DNA of 64,000 nt from Roseococcus thiosulfatophilus (GTDB lineage: Bacteria > Pseudomonadota > Alphaproteobacteria > Acetobacterales > Acetobacteraceae): positions 124,001 through 188,000 of the forward strand of contig NZ_JAFFQY010000022.1 in assembly GCF_017311575.1 (NCBI RefSeq), given 5' to 3'. Both the position numbers and the translations under genes were made by a program. The stretch's first letter is position 1; every line of letters starts with the position of its first letter. Under the pieces are notes generated by a model. That model ran no database searches and had not been told where the DNA came from. It was given only the letters and a program-made list of their open reading frames with translations. This document shows, piece after piece, positions 46,256-56,034 of this stretch.

Positions 46256-47077
46256 ATGATCAAGGCAGGCCTCGCCCTGCTGGGCTTGCTGGCCCTGGCC
46301 GCGCTCGCAGCGCCGCTGGGCGGATGGTGGCTCGGCCATGACGCCTTCGCGCCGGACCTGTTCAACCGCTTCGCGTCGCCCTCCGCCGAACATCCGCTGG
46401 GCACCGATGACCTCGGGCGTGACGTACTGCTGCGGCTGCTGCACGGGGCGCGCGTCTCGCTGGCTGTGGGGCTGGCGGCGGCGCTGGCCGCCACGATCAT
46501 CGGCACCGTGGTGGGCCTGCTGGCCGCCTGGCGCGGCGGTTGGCTGGACGCGGTGCTGATGCGGCTGGCCGATGGCATCCTCGCCCTGCCCGCCCTGCCG
46601 CTGCTGGTCATCCTCGCGGCGCTCGACCCCGCCATCATCGGCCTGCCGCGCGGCGAGGCCACGGCCGACATGGTCCGCATCGCCGGACTGCTGGCGGCCT
46701 TTGGCTGGGTGGGGGTGGCGCGGCTGGTGCGCGCCTCCGCGCTGTCACTGCTGGCACGCGACTTCGTGCGGGCGGCGCGCGCGCTGGGGGTCTCGGAACG
46801 CCGCGTGCTGATGCGCCATGTCCTGCCCAGCCTCGCCGCCCCCATCGCGATCGCCACCTCGCTGGCCGTGGGCGGCGCGGTGCTGGCGGAAAGCGTGCTG
46901 AGCTTCCTGGGGCTGGGCATCGCGCCGCCCGCCCCCTCCTGGGGCAACATGCTGGCGAACGCGCAGGAACTCGTGTTCCAGGCGCCGCTGGCCGCGCTCT
47001 GGCCCGGCCTCGCCATCATGCTGACGGTGCTGGCCTGCAACCTGCTGGCGGATGGGATCAGCCGTTCACGGCGATAG
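46256..47077 (+). CDS. ABC transporter permease, DppC/OppC type
   Basis: A 273-residue inner-membrane permease with about six helices. LGTDDLGRDVLLRLLHGARVSLAVGL and the EAA loop RAARALGVSERRVLMRHVLPS are DppC hallmarks, and AESVLSFLGLGIAPPAPSWGNML is also typical. No ATPase gene (DppD/DppF) is adjacent, so the ATP-binding subunits must come from elsewhere. Its stop codon is the first base of a tandem repeat that ends in glnE. Confidence 0.93.
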   Translation: MIKAGLALLGLLALAALAAPLGGWWLGHDAFAPDLFNRFASPSAEHPLGTDDLGRDVLLRLLHGARVSLAVGLAAALAATIIGTVVGLLAAWRGGWLDAVLMRLADGILALPALPLLVILAALDPAIIGLPRGEATADMVRIAGLLAAFGWVGVARLVRASALSLLARDFVRAARALGVSERRVLMRHVLPSLAAPIAIATSLAVGGAVLAESVLSFLGLGIAPPAPSWGNMLANAQELVFQAPLAALWPGLAIMLTVLACNLLADGISRSRR

Positions 47078-47192
47078 CGTCTGATCGCCTTCGGTGACTT
47101 CACCGAAGGCGTGAATCAGCCGATCAAAGGGACAGCGTCTGATCGCCTTCGGTGGCTTCACCGAAGGCGTGAATCAGCCGCTCAAAGGGACA
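47077..47192. repeat. tandem 58-base palindromic repeat, two copies
   Basis: Two copies (47077-47134 and 47135-47192) differ at a few bases. Each contains GCCTTCGGTGACTTCACCGA or GCCTTCGGTGGCTTCACCGA followed by AGGCGTGAATCAG, forming a hairpin with arms of 10-11 bases, and ends ...TCAAAGGGACAG. The array runs from the last base of the upstream stop to past the glnE stop, so the second copy supplies the end of glnE. It probably serves as a bidirectional terminator, and belongs to the dispersed repeat family of this window. Confidence 0.8.
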
Positions 47193-50097
47193 GCTTGCCC
47201 ACCCGCCGCTCGAAGCTGGCGCGCACCGCCGCGGCATGGTCGCGCATGACCTCGCGCAGCGAAGCGAGGTCCGGCACCGTGTGGTGGACCAGCGTGGCCG
47301 CCGCCTCGCGCAGGGAATCCTCGACCGTGGCGGGCAGCATCGGGTCCTTCCATTGCCCCACCGTCAGGCGCATCACGCCCAGCAGGGTGCGCCAGAGGCG
47401 TTCGGCCTGGATCAAGGTCGCCGCCTCGCGCTCATCCAAGTATCCAGCGCGGCCCAGCGCGGCCAGCACCTCACGCGTCGTGCCCCGCAGCAGGCGGGGG
47501 CGTTCGGGGGCATGGGCCACGGTCAGGGCCTGGGCGATGAACTCCACCTCCACCAGCCCACCCGGCATGGACTTGATGTCCCAAGGCCCATCGCCCGGGA
47601 TGTCGCGCAGCATGCGGGCGCGCATATGCGCCGCATCGGCCAGGGCGGCGGCGGGGTCGCGCGGCATGGTCAGCGCCGCGTCGCGGGCCGCCTGCACGGC
47701 CTTGCACAGCTCGGCCGGGCCGGCCACGGCGCGGGCGCGGGTCAGGGCCATGCGCTCCCAGGTCCAGGCCTCCTCGGCGTGGTAGCGCTGGAAGGCCGAG
47801 AGCCGCACCGCCACGGGCCCCTTGTTGCCGGAGGGGCGCAGCCGCATGTCCACCTCGAAGGCCCGGCCCTCCTTCCCCGGCGAGGTCAGCGCCGCCACCA
47901 CCTGGTGCGCCAGCCGGATGAAGTATTCGGACGGGGCCAGCGCCTTGGCGCCACCCTCGCTGGCCTCCGCCTCCGGCGCGTGGTCGTAGATCAGGATCAG
48001 GTCGAGGTCGCTGGCCGGCAGCATCTCGCGCCCCCCCAGCTTGCCCACGGCCAGCACCGCCATGCCGCCGCCGGCCACGCGCCCGAAGCGGCGGGCGAAG
48101 TCGCGCTCGACGGCCGGCAGCAAGGCGGAGATGGCGGCATCCGCCACTTCGCTGCGCGCCAGGGCGGAGGCATCGGCGTCCATCCGCCCCTCCAGGCTGG
48201 CGGCGTCCACCTCGAACATGCGTTCCGTGACGAGGCGGCGGGTGGCCTCCAGCACCTCCTCCAGGTCCCGCGCCTCGCGCACCAGGGCGGGCAGGGCGGC
48301 GAGCGGCTTCTCGCCGGGGGCGGCATGGCTGCCGGCGAGAAGCCCGTCCAGCGCCGAGGGCCGCCGCGCCAGGTGGTCCGCCAACTGCGGGGCGGCGCCC
48401 AGCAGCCCGGCCAGCCGCCCCATCAGCGGCGGATTGCGGTGCAGCAGCGAGAGGAACTGCACCCCCGCCGAAAGCCGCCCCAGCAGCTCCCCGAAGCGGA
48501 TCAGCGCCGCATCGGGCTCGCGCTGGCGGGCGAAGGCGGCCAGCAGGGCGGGCATGATCTCGGTCAGCAATTCGCGGGCGCGCTCGGTGCGAGTGGCGCG
48601 GGGCCTACCGTGGTGCCAGGAACGGATCATGGCGGCGATGGAGGACACCTCGCGGTAGCCCATGGCGCGCAGGTTCTCCAGCGTGGCCGGGTCATCCTCC
48701 ACCCCGGTGAAGACGAGGCTGCCCCCCTCGGTGGTGAGCGGCGGCGCGGCCTCGAACATGCGGCTGTAGTGCTGCTCGACCCGGCGCTGGTGCGCGGTCA
48801 GGGCGGCGCCGAATTCCGCGCCCCCCGCGAAGCCCATGAACCGGCCGATGCGGTCCAGCTCCTCCGGCGCCTCGGGCAGACGGTGGGTCTGGCGGTCCTC
48901 CACCATCTGCAGCCGGTGCTCGGTGTTGCGGAGGAAGACATAGGCATCCGCGAGGTCGGCCGCCGCGCGGCGGTCCATCTTGCCGGCGGCGGCAAGGGCC
49001 GCCAGCGCGCCCAGCGTGGTCTGGTCGCGCAGCGCCGGGTCGCGCCCGCCCCAGATCAGTTGCAGCACCTGCACGCTGAACTCGATCTCGCGGATGCCGC
49101 CCCGGCCCAGCTTCACGTCATGGCCCGCCACCGCGATCTCGCCGCCCGCGCCCCGGTCGCCCTTGTGGACATGGATCTGCCGCTTGATGGAATGGATGTC
49201 GGCCACGGCCGCGAAATCCAGGTGGCGCCGCCAGATGAAGGGGCGCAATTCGCGCAGGAAGGCCTCGGCCGGCGCGCGGTCGCCCGCCACGCAGCGCGCC
49301 TTGATCATGGCGGCGCGTTCCCAGTTCTGGCCCAGGCTCTCATAGTAGCTCAGCGCGACGGGCACCGAGACGCAGAGCGGCGTGGCATCCGGGCGCAATC
49401 TCAGGTCGGTACGGAAAACGTAACCCTCGCCCGTGCGTTCTTCCATCAGGCGAACGAGGTCCCGGGCGATGCGGATGTACGGCGCGGGCCCATGTTCCTC
49501 GTGGTAGGAAGGCGAATCCGGGTCGTGCAGCAGCAGGAGATCGACATCCGAGGAGTAGTTCAGCTCGCGCGCGCCGAGCTTGCCCATGCCCAGCACGATC
49601 AGGCCCGAGCCCTTCGTGACCTGCCGCTTGTCGCCCTTGGTGCGCGGCAGCCGGATCTGGCCGCGCCGCGCGCCGTCCAGCAGCAGGTGCGCGATGGCGA
49701 ATTCGATCGTCTCGTCCGCCAGGTCCGACAGCGCGCCGGTCACTCGGTCCAGCGGCCACATTCCCATCAGGTCGGCCACGCCCGCCACCAGGGCGCCCTG
49801 GCGCTTGGCCCGGCGCAGCAGGCTCGCCACCGCCTCGCGCGGGGAGGCGACATCGGCCGTGGAGAGGGGTTCCAGCACCGCCTGCATGGCGGCGTCCGCC
49901 CCCCGGTCCAGCAGGCGGTGCAAAGTGGGCGCCTCGCGGAAGGCCAGGTCCGAGAGGAAGGGGCTGTGCGCGCCCAGCACGTCCAGCACGGGGCCTGCCT
50001 CGGCGCGGCCCGCCAGCGCCTGGTGCGCGGCATCCCCCTCGGCCAGACGTGCGCGCAGCCGCGCGATTCCTTCGGGGTCGTGCAGGGGACGTGTCAT
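47182..50097 (-). CDS. glnE: bifunctional glutamine synthetase adenylyltransferase/adenylyl-removing enzyme
   Basis: GlnE adds and removes AMP on glutamine synthetase in response to PII, controlling nitrogen assimilation. The 971-residue protein has two nucleotidyltransferase domains separated by helical regulatory parts: the adenylyl-removing domain with LGMGKLGARELNYSSDVDLL (about 168-187) and the adenylyltransferase domain with VGKLGGREMLPASDLDLILI (about 680-700). GIREIEFSVQVLQLI and GLVEVEFIAQALTV follow each. Its last codons lie in a tandem repeat. It is divergent from the AsmA-like gene. Confidence 0.95.
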   Translation of the reverse strand: MTRPLHDPEGIARLRARLAEGDAAHQALAGRAEAGPVLDVLGAHSPFLSDLAFREAPTLHRLLDRGADAAMQAVLEPLSTADVASPREAVASLLRRAKRQGALVAGVADLMGMWPLDRVTGALSDLADETIEFAIAHLLLDGARRGQIRLPRTKGDKRQVTKGSGLIVLGMGKLGARELNYSSDVDLLLLHDPDSPSYHEEHGPAPYIRIARDLVRLMEERTGEGYVFRTDLRLRPDATPLCVSVPVALSYYESLGQNWERAAMIKARCVAGDRAPAEAFLRELRPFIWRRHLDFAAVADIHSIKRQIHVHKGDRGAGGEIAVAGHDVKLGRGGIREIEFSVQVLQLIWGGRDPALRDQTTLGALAALAAAGKMDRRAAADLADAYVFLRNTEHRLQMVEDRQTHRLPEAPEELDRIGRFMGFAGGAEFGAALTAHQRRVEQHYSRMFEAAPPLTTEGGSLVFTGVEDDPATLENLRAMGYREVSSIAAMIRSWHHGRPRATRTERARELLTEIMPALLAAFARQREPDAALIRFGELLGRLSAGVQFLSLLHRNPPLMGRLAGLLGAAPQLADHLARRPSALDGLLAGSHAAPGEKPLAALPALVREARDLEEVLEATRRLVTERMFEVDAASLEGRMDADASALARSEVADAAISALLPAVERDFARRFGRVAGGGMAVLAVGKLGGREMLPASDLDLILIYDHAPEAEASEGGAKALAPSEYFIRLAHQVVAALTSPGKEGRAFEVDMRLRPSGNKGPVAVRLSAFQRYHAEEAWTWERMALTRARAVAGPAELCKAVQAARDAALTMPRDPAAALADAAHMRARMLRDIPGDGPWDIKSMPGGLVEVEFIAQALTVAHAPERPRLLRGTTREVLAALGRAGYLDEREAATLIQAERLWRTLLGVMRLTVGQWKDPMLPATVEDSLREAAATLVHHTVPDLASLREVMRDHAAAVRASFERRVGKLSL

Positions 50098-50120
50098 GGG
50101 TGGGCAGGGGAACGCGCAGG

Positions 50121-53100
50121 GTGAAGCCCGGTCAAGCCCTTCGTTGGAGCCTCTCCTTCCTGCTCTTCCTGCCGCTGCTGGCGGGGCTGGCGCTGGGCGT
50201 GCTGGCCTGGCGGCTCTCCTCCGGCCCGCTGGAATCGGCCTTCCTCGCCCGCCAGATCGAGCGCGCGGCCAATGCCGAGGGGGGTGAGCTGCGCCTGTCC
50301 ATCGGCCGCGCCGCCATCGCCTGGGAAGGCTTCCATGGCGGCTCCGCCCCCGTGGAGGTGCGCGTCTCCGGCGGCCGGCTGACCGATGCCGAGGGCGTGG
50401 TGGCCGGCGCCCTGCCCGATGCCGCGGTCACCTTCGCCCTGGCCCCCCTGCTGCGCGGCACCCTCGCCCCCGCCACGGTGGACCTCTTCGCCCCCGTCCT
50501 CAGCCTCCGTCGGGAGGCGGATGGCACGCTCGGCCTCGACCTGACGCCCCAGCAAGGGGCGGAGCCGGCGCCCGCGGACACCACGCCCTCCGCCCTGCCC
50601 CAGCTCCTGGCCGACCTGATGCGCCCGCCGGAGGAACGCGCCGCCCACACCCTGCTGCGCCGCGTCCGCGTTCTGGGGGGGCGCGTCAGCCTCCGCGACG
50701 TGACACTCGGCGCCACCTTCCACCTGCGCGAGATCCACCTCTCCCTGCTGCGCGGCGGCGAGGGGGGGCTGGAGGCCGATGGCGAGGCCATGCTGGAGAC
50801 GGTCGGCGCGGATGGCGTCACGAAGCGCCTGCCCGTCCATGTTTCCGCCCAGGCCGAGGGTGAGCCCACCCAGGTGCATCTGCGCCTCGACCTGCCGGTG
50901 CTGCGCCCGCCCGAACTGGCCGCCGCCCTGCCCTTCCTCGCGCCCCTGACCATGCTGGACGCACCGGTGGCGGTGCAGGCGAGCCTTTCCATGGATGGCG
51001 AATGGCAGGTGCAGGGGCTGGGCCTCGCGCTGCAAGCCGCCGAGGGTGGGTTGCTGCGCCCCGCACCAGGGCTCGCGCTTCCTTTCGAGGAGCTGGAAGC
51101 GGAGGCCTTCGCGAGGCCCGACTCCATCATCCTCGAGCGTGCCATTCTCCGCCTGCCCGGCACCGCCGGCCAGCCGATCGAGGCCAGCGCGGAACTCCAG
51201 CGCCGCCCGCCCGGCTGGGCCGGGAGGGCGCGGCTGAACCTGGGCGAGCTGGACATCACCGCGATCCCGCGCCTCTGGCCGGCCGAACTCGCGCCCGAGG
51301 CGCGGGAGGCCGCGCGGCTGGCGTTGAACGGCGGCGTGCTGCGGGAGGCGGGGCTGCTGCTGGACGTGACCACCGCGCCCGACCTGACGCGATGGGCCGT
51401 GGTGGGCGGCCGCGCGGACATCGTGTTGGCGGAGGCCGAGGTCACGCCACCCGGCCTTGGGCCACTACGGGTGGCGGAGGCGGCGGTCAGCGCCTCGCTC
51501 GGCCCCGGCGCGGTTACGCTGGAGGCGCTGCACCTCGACCTCGTGGCGCCCGAGGAAGGTGGCGCGGCGACGCGCCTGGCTGCCACCGGCGCCGCACGCC
51601 TCGCCGAGGGGCGCTGGGCCAGCGAGGTCTCGCTCACCCTGAACGACGCCCGCTTCGCGGAATTGCCGCGGCTCTGGCCCGCGGGCGTGGTCCGCGGCGC
51701 GCGGGACTGGATCACGACCAACATCACCGCCGGCACCCTCACCGAAGGGCGCTGGCGCATCGGCGTCTCGACGAATGAATCCCTGGGCGAGGTGCGGCTT
51801 GAGGCGCTGGAGGGCGAGGCGGGCGTGGAGGGCGCCACTGTCCACTACCTGCGCCCCATGCCCCCCGTCGCCGGCGTGGCCGGCCGCGCCCGCTTCGCGC
51901 GGGATGGCGTGGTGGTGGAGACACGCGGTGGCGCGCTGGCCGCCGATGCGGGCGGCGTCCAGGCCAGCGAGGCCACGCTGCGCTTCGCCTTTGCGCCCGC
52001 CGGCCAGCCGGACACGGCCGAGATGTCCTTCAACCTCTCGGGCCCTCTCACAGGGCTGGTCACGGTGCTGCGCCACCCGCGCCTTGCCCTGTTCGACCGC
52101 CGGCCCTTCCCATTGGACGTGCGGGCAGGACAGTTCAATGGGCGGCTGCAGCTGGAGTTCCCGCTGCTGGCCGACCTTCGCACCGAGCAGATTCAGCTCC
52201 GCGCCGAGGCGCGTCTGACCCAGGGGCGCGTCGCCTCGCTGCTGCTGGGGCGGGACCTGGAGGGCGCGACGGCGGAACTCACCACCGACATGCAGGGGCT
52301 GCGCGGCAACGGCAACGGCACCCTGGCCGGCGTGGCGGTGCGTTTCGGGGTGGAGCTGGACTACCGCGCCGGGCCGGCCACGCAGGTGGTCTCACGCGAG
52401 ACGCTGACGGCGCGGCCGACCGCGGCGCAGCTGGCGGCGCTGGGCCTCGATGCCGGGGCGCTGCTGCGCGGCCCGGTGGCCATCGAGGCGCGGGGCGAGC
52501 GGCGGCGCAACGGCCAGGCGAGCTACGCGCTGACGGGAAACCTGCGCGACGCGGTGCTGGCCTTCCCGCCGCTGGGCTGGGAGAAGCCCGAGGGCAGCCC
52601 AGGCCAGGCCGAGGCCACCCTGCGCCTCAACAATGACCAGCTCACCAGCATCGAGGGGATCCGGATCGAGGCGCTGGAACTCGCGCTGCGCGCCCGCGCC
52701 GTGGCCCGCGCCAACCGCATCGAGCGGGTGGAGCTGCAGGAGACGGTGTTCGGCGCCTCACGCCTGGTGGGCGATGCGCGGGCCGGCGCGCGGCCCGGCG
52801 AACCCTGGAGCATCGCGCTGCGCGGCCCCCTGCTCGACCTGCGGCCGGTGCTGGGGCCCGGCACCCCGGCCAGCGAGCGCCCGGCCCCGGCCGAGGGGCA
52901 GCAACCGCCGCTGAACCTGGACCTGCGCTTCGACCAGGTGCTGGTCGGCCCCCAGCGCGAGGTCTTCGCCGTGCAGGCGACCGGCCGGATGGATGCGGCC
53001 GGCGTGCTGCGCCAGGCGACGCTGCGCGGCCGTACCGCGCGCGGCGGCGGCGCCTTCGAGGCGGCGCTGACGCCCGGGCGCGGCAATGTCCGCCAGGTGC

Positions 53101-53705
53101 GGGCGGTGGCGGAGGATGGCGGCGCGGTGCTGCGGGCGCTGGGCATCACCACCTCCATCCAGGGCGGGCGGCTGGCGCTGACCGGGCAGTACACCGAGAC
53201 ACGGCCCGGCGCGCCGCTCTCCGGCACGGCCGAGCTGGACAATTTCGTGGTGCGCGACGCCCCGGCGCTGGGCAAGCTGCTGCAGGCCATGACGCTGTTC
53301 GGCGTGCTGGAGGCCATGCAAGGGGGCAATGGCCTCGTCTTCACGCGCGCCGTGGTGCCCTTCGTGCTGGAGCCGGACGTGCTGCGGGTGAACGAGGCGC
53401 GGGCCTTCTCGGCCTCGCTCGGCCTCACGGCGCAGGGGCGGCTGCTGCGGGAACGCGCGGTGCTGGACATGGAGGGCACCATCGTCCCCGCCTATGTCTT
53501 CAACACGCTGCTGGGCAACCTGCCGTTGGTGGGGCGGCTGTTCAGCCCGGAACGGGGCGGCGGGGTCTTCGCCGCCACTTTCCGCGCGCAGGGCCCGCCG
53601 GAGGACCCCACCATCACGGTAAACCCGCTGGCCGCGCTGACGCCGGGCTTCCTGCGCGGCCTTTTCGACCTGGGCGGCGAGCCGGAGGCGCCAACGCGAC
53701 GTTAA
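50121..53705 (+). CDS. large AsmA/YhdP-like (DUF3971) envelope protein
   Basis: A 1194-residue protein with one N-terminal membrane helix (about residues 5-26) and a very long periplasmic part made of repeating beta segments, ending in an AsmA-like C-terminal domain ([33 protein letters not shown]-like segment [10 protein letters not shown]). YhdP and TamB relatives form hydrophobic bridges that move phospholipids to the outer membrane. The start is a GTG at 50121 with CAGG ahead; a GTG at 50100 is an alternative. Divergence from glnE places promoters inside 23 bases or within the coding ends. Confidence 0.82.
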   Translation: MKPGQALRWSLSFLLFLPLLAGLALGVLAWRLSSGPLESAFLARQIERAANAEGGELRLSIGRAAIAWEGFHGGSAPVEVRVSGGRLTDAEGVVAGALPDAAVTFALAPLLRGTLAPATVDLFAPVLSLRREADGTLGLDLTPQQGAEPAPADTTPSALPQLLADLMRPPEERAAHTLLRRVRVLGGRVSLRDVTLGATFHLREIHLSLLRGGEGGLEADGEAMLETVGADGVTKRLPVHVSAQAEGEPTQVHLRLDLPVLRPPELAAALPFLAPLTMLDAPVAVQASLSMDGEWQVQGLGLALQAAEGGLLRPAPGLALPFEELEAEAFARPDSIILERAILRLPGTAGQPIEASAELQRRPPGWAGRARLNLGELDITAIPRLWPAELAPEAREAARLALNGGVLREAGLLLDVTTAPDLTRWAVVGGRADIVLAEAEVTPPGLGPLRVAEAAVSASLGPGAVTLEALHLDLVAPEEGGAATRLAATGAARLAEGRWASEVSLTLNDARFAELPRLWPAGVVRGARDWITTNITAGTLTEGRWRIGVSTNESLGEVRLEALEGEAGVEGATVHYLRPMPPVAGVAGRARFARDGVVVETRGGALAADAGGVQASEATLRFAFAPAGQPDTAEMSFNLSGPLTGLVTVLRHPRLALFDRRPFPLDVRAGQFNGRLQLEFPLLADLRTEQIQLRAEARLTQGRVASLLLGRDLEGATAELTTDMQGLRGNGNGTLAGVAVRFGVELDYRAGPATQVVSRETLTARPTAAQLAALGLDAGALLRGPVAIEARGERRRNGQASYALTGNLRDAVLAFPPLGWEKPEGSPGQAEATLRLNNDQLTSIEGIRIEALELALRARAVARANRIERVELQETVFGASRLVGDARAGARPGEPWSIALRGPLLDLRPVLGPGTPASERPAPAEGQQPPLNLDLRFDQVLVGPQREVFAVQATGRMDAAGVLRQATLRGRTARGGGAFEAALTPGRGNVRQVRAVAEDGGAVLRALGITTSIQGGRLALTGQYTETRPGAPLSGTAELDNFVVRDAPALGKLLQAMTLFGVLEAMQGGNGLVFTRAVVPFVLEPDVLRVNEARAFSASLGLTAQGRLLRERAVLDMEGTIVPAYVFNTLLGNLPLVGRLFSPERGGGVFAATFRAQGPPEDPTITVNPLAALTPGFLRGLFDLGGEPEAPTRR

Positions 53706-53735
53706 GGGCCGATTCAGGCGCGCCGGGGCAGGTAG

Positions 53736-53761
53736 GGAGAAATCGCTGCGAGGATTTCTCC
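53736..53761 (+). promoter_or_regulatory. hairpin over the chemoreceptor translation start
   Basis: GGAGAAATC (53736-53744) and GATTTCTCC (53753-53761) form a perfect 9-base inverted repeat with loop GCTGCGAG. The second arm ends exactly at the base before the ATG, and the only Shine-Dalgarno candidate (AGGA, 53751-53754) sits at the loop-stem junction. Folding in mRNA would limit ribosome access, so this may be a translational control element. Confidence 0.5.
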
Positions 53762-55849
53762 ATGAGCAAGTTACTTGGGTCCGTCCGTGTCCCCATCCTG
53801 GGGGTCAGCCTCGTGCTGGCCGTCCTGGCGCTGATTCCAGCAACCTCCTCGCTGCGCTCCTCATGGACCTCCTGGGAGGAGCATCGGGCAGCCGCCGAGA
53901 TGAACAAGGCTGCGGCGCGCCTGAACGAAGGGCTGTTCGAGCTGCTGCTGGAACGCGCCCAGAGCAACGCGGCGCTGGCCGCCGCCACACCCGCAAATGA
54001 TGCGGCACGCGGCGTGATCGCGCGGCACCGCGGCGTATTCCAGGCCCGGCTGACGGAGGCACTGGTCCATCTGCGCGAGGCCCGCCTCCCCGAGACGGCC
54101 CGCATGCTCCAGGAGCTGGAGGGCATGGCCGCCCCGCTGGAAGCCCTGCGCCGCCGCACCGACGCGCAAATGGCGCTGCCGGCCGACGCGCGCGACGCCG
54201 ATTTCGCGCGCGGCGGGCTGCACCGGGAAATCTCGCGCTTCGTGGCCGCGCAGCAGGGCATCTGGTCGGCGCTGCTGGCCGCCGCCGGCGAGCATGACCC
54301 GCTGATCGCGCGGCTGAACATGCTGAAGCAGGCCAGCTGGCTGGCGCGCGATGCCTCCGGGCAGGAGCGCAGCACGGTGGCCGGCGCCATCGCCGCGAAC
54401 CGGGGGCTGACGCCGCAGAACCAGGCGGCCGTCGCACAGTCGCGCGGGGCGGTGGATTCCGCCTGGCGCCTGCTGGAGGCGGAGCCGGAAACCCGCACCA
54501 ATCCCCGCCTCGCGGCCGCTGTGGCGGCGGCACGGGCCGGTTACTTCACGGAATTCCGGGCGCTGAGCACGGCCCAGGCCGAACCCTCGGCCGCTCGCAT
54601 GGCGGCAGACGCCTTCATCGAGCGGACCACGCCGCAGATCGGCACGCTTCTGCTGGTGCGCGACGCCGCCAGCGAAGTGACGCAGGATCGCGCCGAGACG
54701 CTGATCGCGCAGGCCCGGGCCCAGTCCATCGCCGCCATCGCCGTACTGGTGGGGACGCTGCTGTTCCTCGCCGTCGCGGTGTGGGTCGTGCTGCGCCGCG
54801 TGCTGGCGCCGCTCGCCAGCCTGCAATCCGCCACCAGCCGCCTGGCCGCCGGCGAGTATGACAACCCGGTGCCTGCCACCGACCGCACGGATGAGTTTGG
54901 CGCCCTCGCCCGCGGCCTGGATGGGCTGCGGCAGGAAGCCTTGCGCGCCCGCACCCTGGAGGAAGCCGCGGCCGCCCAGCGCACCGCCACCGCGGAGGAG
55001 GCCCGCCGGGCCCGCGCCTCGGTGGCCCAGCAGATCGAGACGGCGCTGGGCACCGCACTCGACACCATGGCGGACCGTGTGGAGGTGCTGCGCGGCGCCA
55101 CCTCCGAACTGCGCGCCGGGGCTGGCCAGACCGCGCGCCTCGCCGATGCGGTGAACGAGGACGCCGACCAGGCCAGCCGCAACGTGCAGACCGTGGCCGC
55201 CGCGGCCGAGGAGCTTTCGGCCTCGGTCAGCGAAATCACCCGCCAGGTGGCCGAGGCCGCCCGCGTGGCCGGCCGCGCCATGGAGGAGACGCGCGCCACC
55301 GATGCCACCATGGCGGCCCTGACCGAGGCCGCCACCAAGATCGGCGAGGTGGTGCGCCTCATCAGCGACATCGCGGGCCAGACCAACCTGCTGGCGCTGA
55401 ACGCCACGATCGAGGCCGCCCGGGCCGGCGAGGCCGGCAAGGGCTTCGCGGTCGTCGCCAGCGAGGTGAAGAGCCTGGCCGCCCAGACCGGCCGCGCCAC
55501 GGGGGACATCGCGGCGCAGATCAGCGCCATCCAGGGCGCGGCGGAGGGGGCGGTGCGCTCCATCCAGGGCATCGGCGCGGTGGTGGCCGAAATCAATGAG
55601 GTGGCCAACGCCATCGCCGCCGCGGTGGAGGAACAGGGGGCCGCCACGCGCGAGATCGCCCGCAACGTGGCCGAGGCCGCCACGGGCACCGACCGCGTGG
55701 CCGCCCGCATGGACGAGGTGGGCCAGGGCGCCCAGGCCGCCGAGGGCGCGCTGACCAGCCTGGCCGCGACCACCGACGACATCGCCCAGCAGGGCGAGGG
55801 GCTGCGGAGTGAGTTGAGCACCCTGCTGACCCAGATGCGCGCCGCCTGA
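53762..55849 (+). CDS. methyl-accepting chemotaxis protein
   Basis: A 695-residue transmembrane chemoreceptor. One helix at 10-28, a large mainly helical periplasmic domain (30-320) of unknown ligand, a second helix at 322-344, a HAMP domain (345-400), then the signalling coiled coil with hairpin tip region [20 protein letters not shown] and [20 protein letters not shown], the CheA/CheW contact zone. The protein ends without a CheR-tethering pentapeptide. No che genes are adjacent. The translation start lies at the base of a hairpin. Confidence 0.93.
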   Translation: MSKLLGSVRVPILGVSLVLAVLALIPATSSLRSSWTSWEEHRAAAEMNKAAARLNEGLFELLLERAQSNAALAAATPANDAARGVIARHRGVFQARLTEALVHLREARLPETARMLQELEGMAAPLEALRRRTDAQMALPADARDADFARGGLHREISRFVAAQQGIWSALLAAAGEHDPLIARLNMLKQASWLARDASGQERSTVAGAIAANRGLTPQNQAAVAQSRGAVDSAWRLLEAEPETRTNPRLAAAVAAARAGYFTEFRALSTAQAEPSAARMAADAFIERTTPQIGTLLLVRDAASEVTQDRAETLIAQARAQSIAAIAVLVGTLLFLAVAVWVVLRRVLAPLASLQSATSRLAAGEYDNPVPATDRTDEFGALARGLDGLRQEALRARTLEEAAAAQRTATAEEARRARASVAQQIETALGTALDTMADRVEVLRGATSELRAGAGQTARLADAVNEDADQASRNVQTVAAAAEELSASVSEITRQVAEAARVAGRAMEETRATDATMAALTEAATKIGEVVRLISDIAGQTNLLALNATIEAARAGEAGKGFAVVASEVKSLAAQTGRATGDIAAQISAIQGAAEGAVRSIQGIGAVVAEINEVANAIAAAVEEQGAATREIARNVAEAATGTDRVAARMDEVGQGAQAAEGALTSLAATTDDIAQQGEGLRSELSTLLTQMRAA

Positions 55850-55905
55850 GGCGCGCAAGGGCCAAAGGGGCCACGCGCCCCTTCGGCCATCCCATCTTCT
55901 CCGAT

Positions 55906-56020
55906 CGGGCGAGCCGCCAGGCGACCGATTCACGCCTTCGGTGATTCCACCGAAGGCAATCGGGCAGCCCGCCAAGCGACCGATTCACGCCTTCGGTGAT
56001 TCCACCGAAGCCGATCGGGC
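55906..56020. repeat. tandem 55-base palindromic repeat, two copies
   Basis: CGGGC recurs at 55906, 55961 and 56016, a period of 55. Each copy holds CGACCGATTCACGCCTTCGG then TGATTCCACCGAAG; the first copy has perfect 10-base arms (GCCTTCGGTG, CACCGAAGGC) with loop ATTC, the second ends GAAGCC. The 185-base gap between the chemoreceptor and the molybdenum subunit contains little else. It may end chemoreceptor transcription or flank the promoter of the next operon. Confidence 0.8.
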
Positions 56021-56034
56021 GCTAGTTTCGCCCA

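Noticed and set aside
47077-47192. CRISPR or attachment site at the tandem repeat
   Set aside because: Only two copies, directly adjoining with no spacers, no cas or integrase gene, and a strong internal palindrome typical of intergenic repeats.
47236-50124. Plus-strand frame of over 950 codons antisense to glnE
   Set aside because: Composition is His/Gly/Arg/Gln-rich shadow sequence, while the minus frame has both glnE nucleotidyltransferase motifs.
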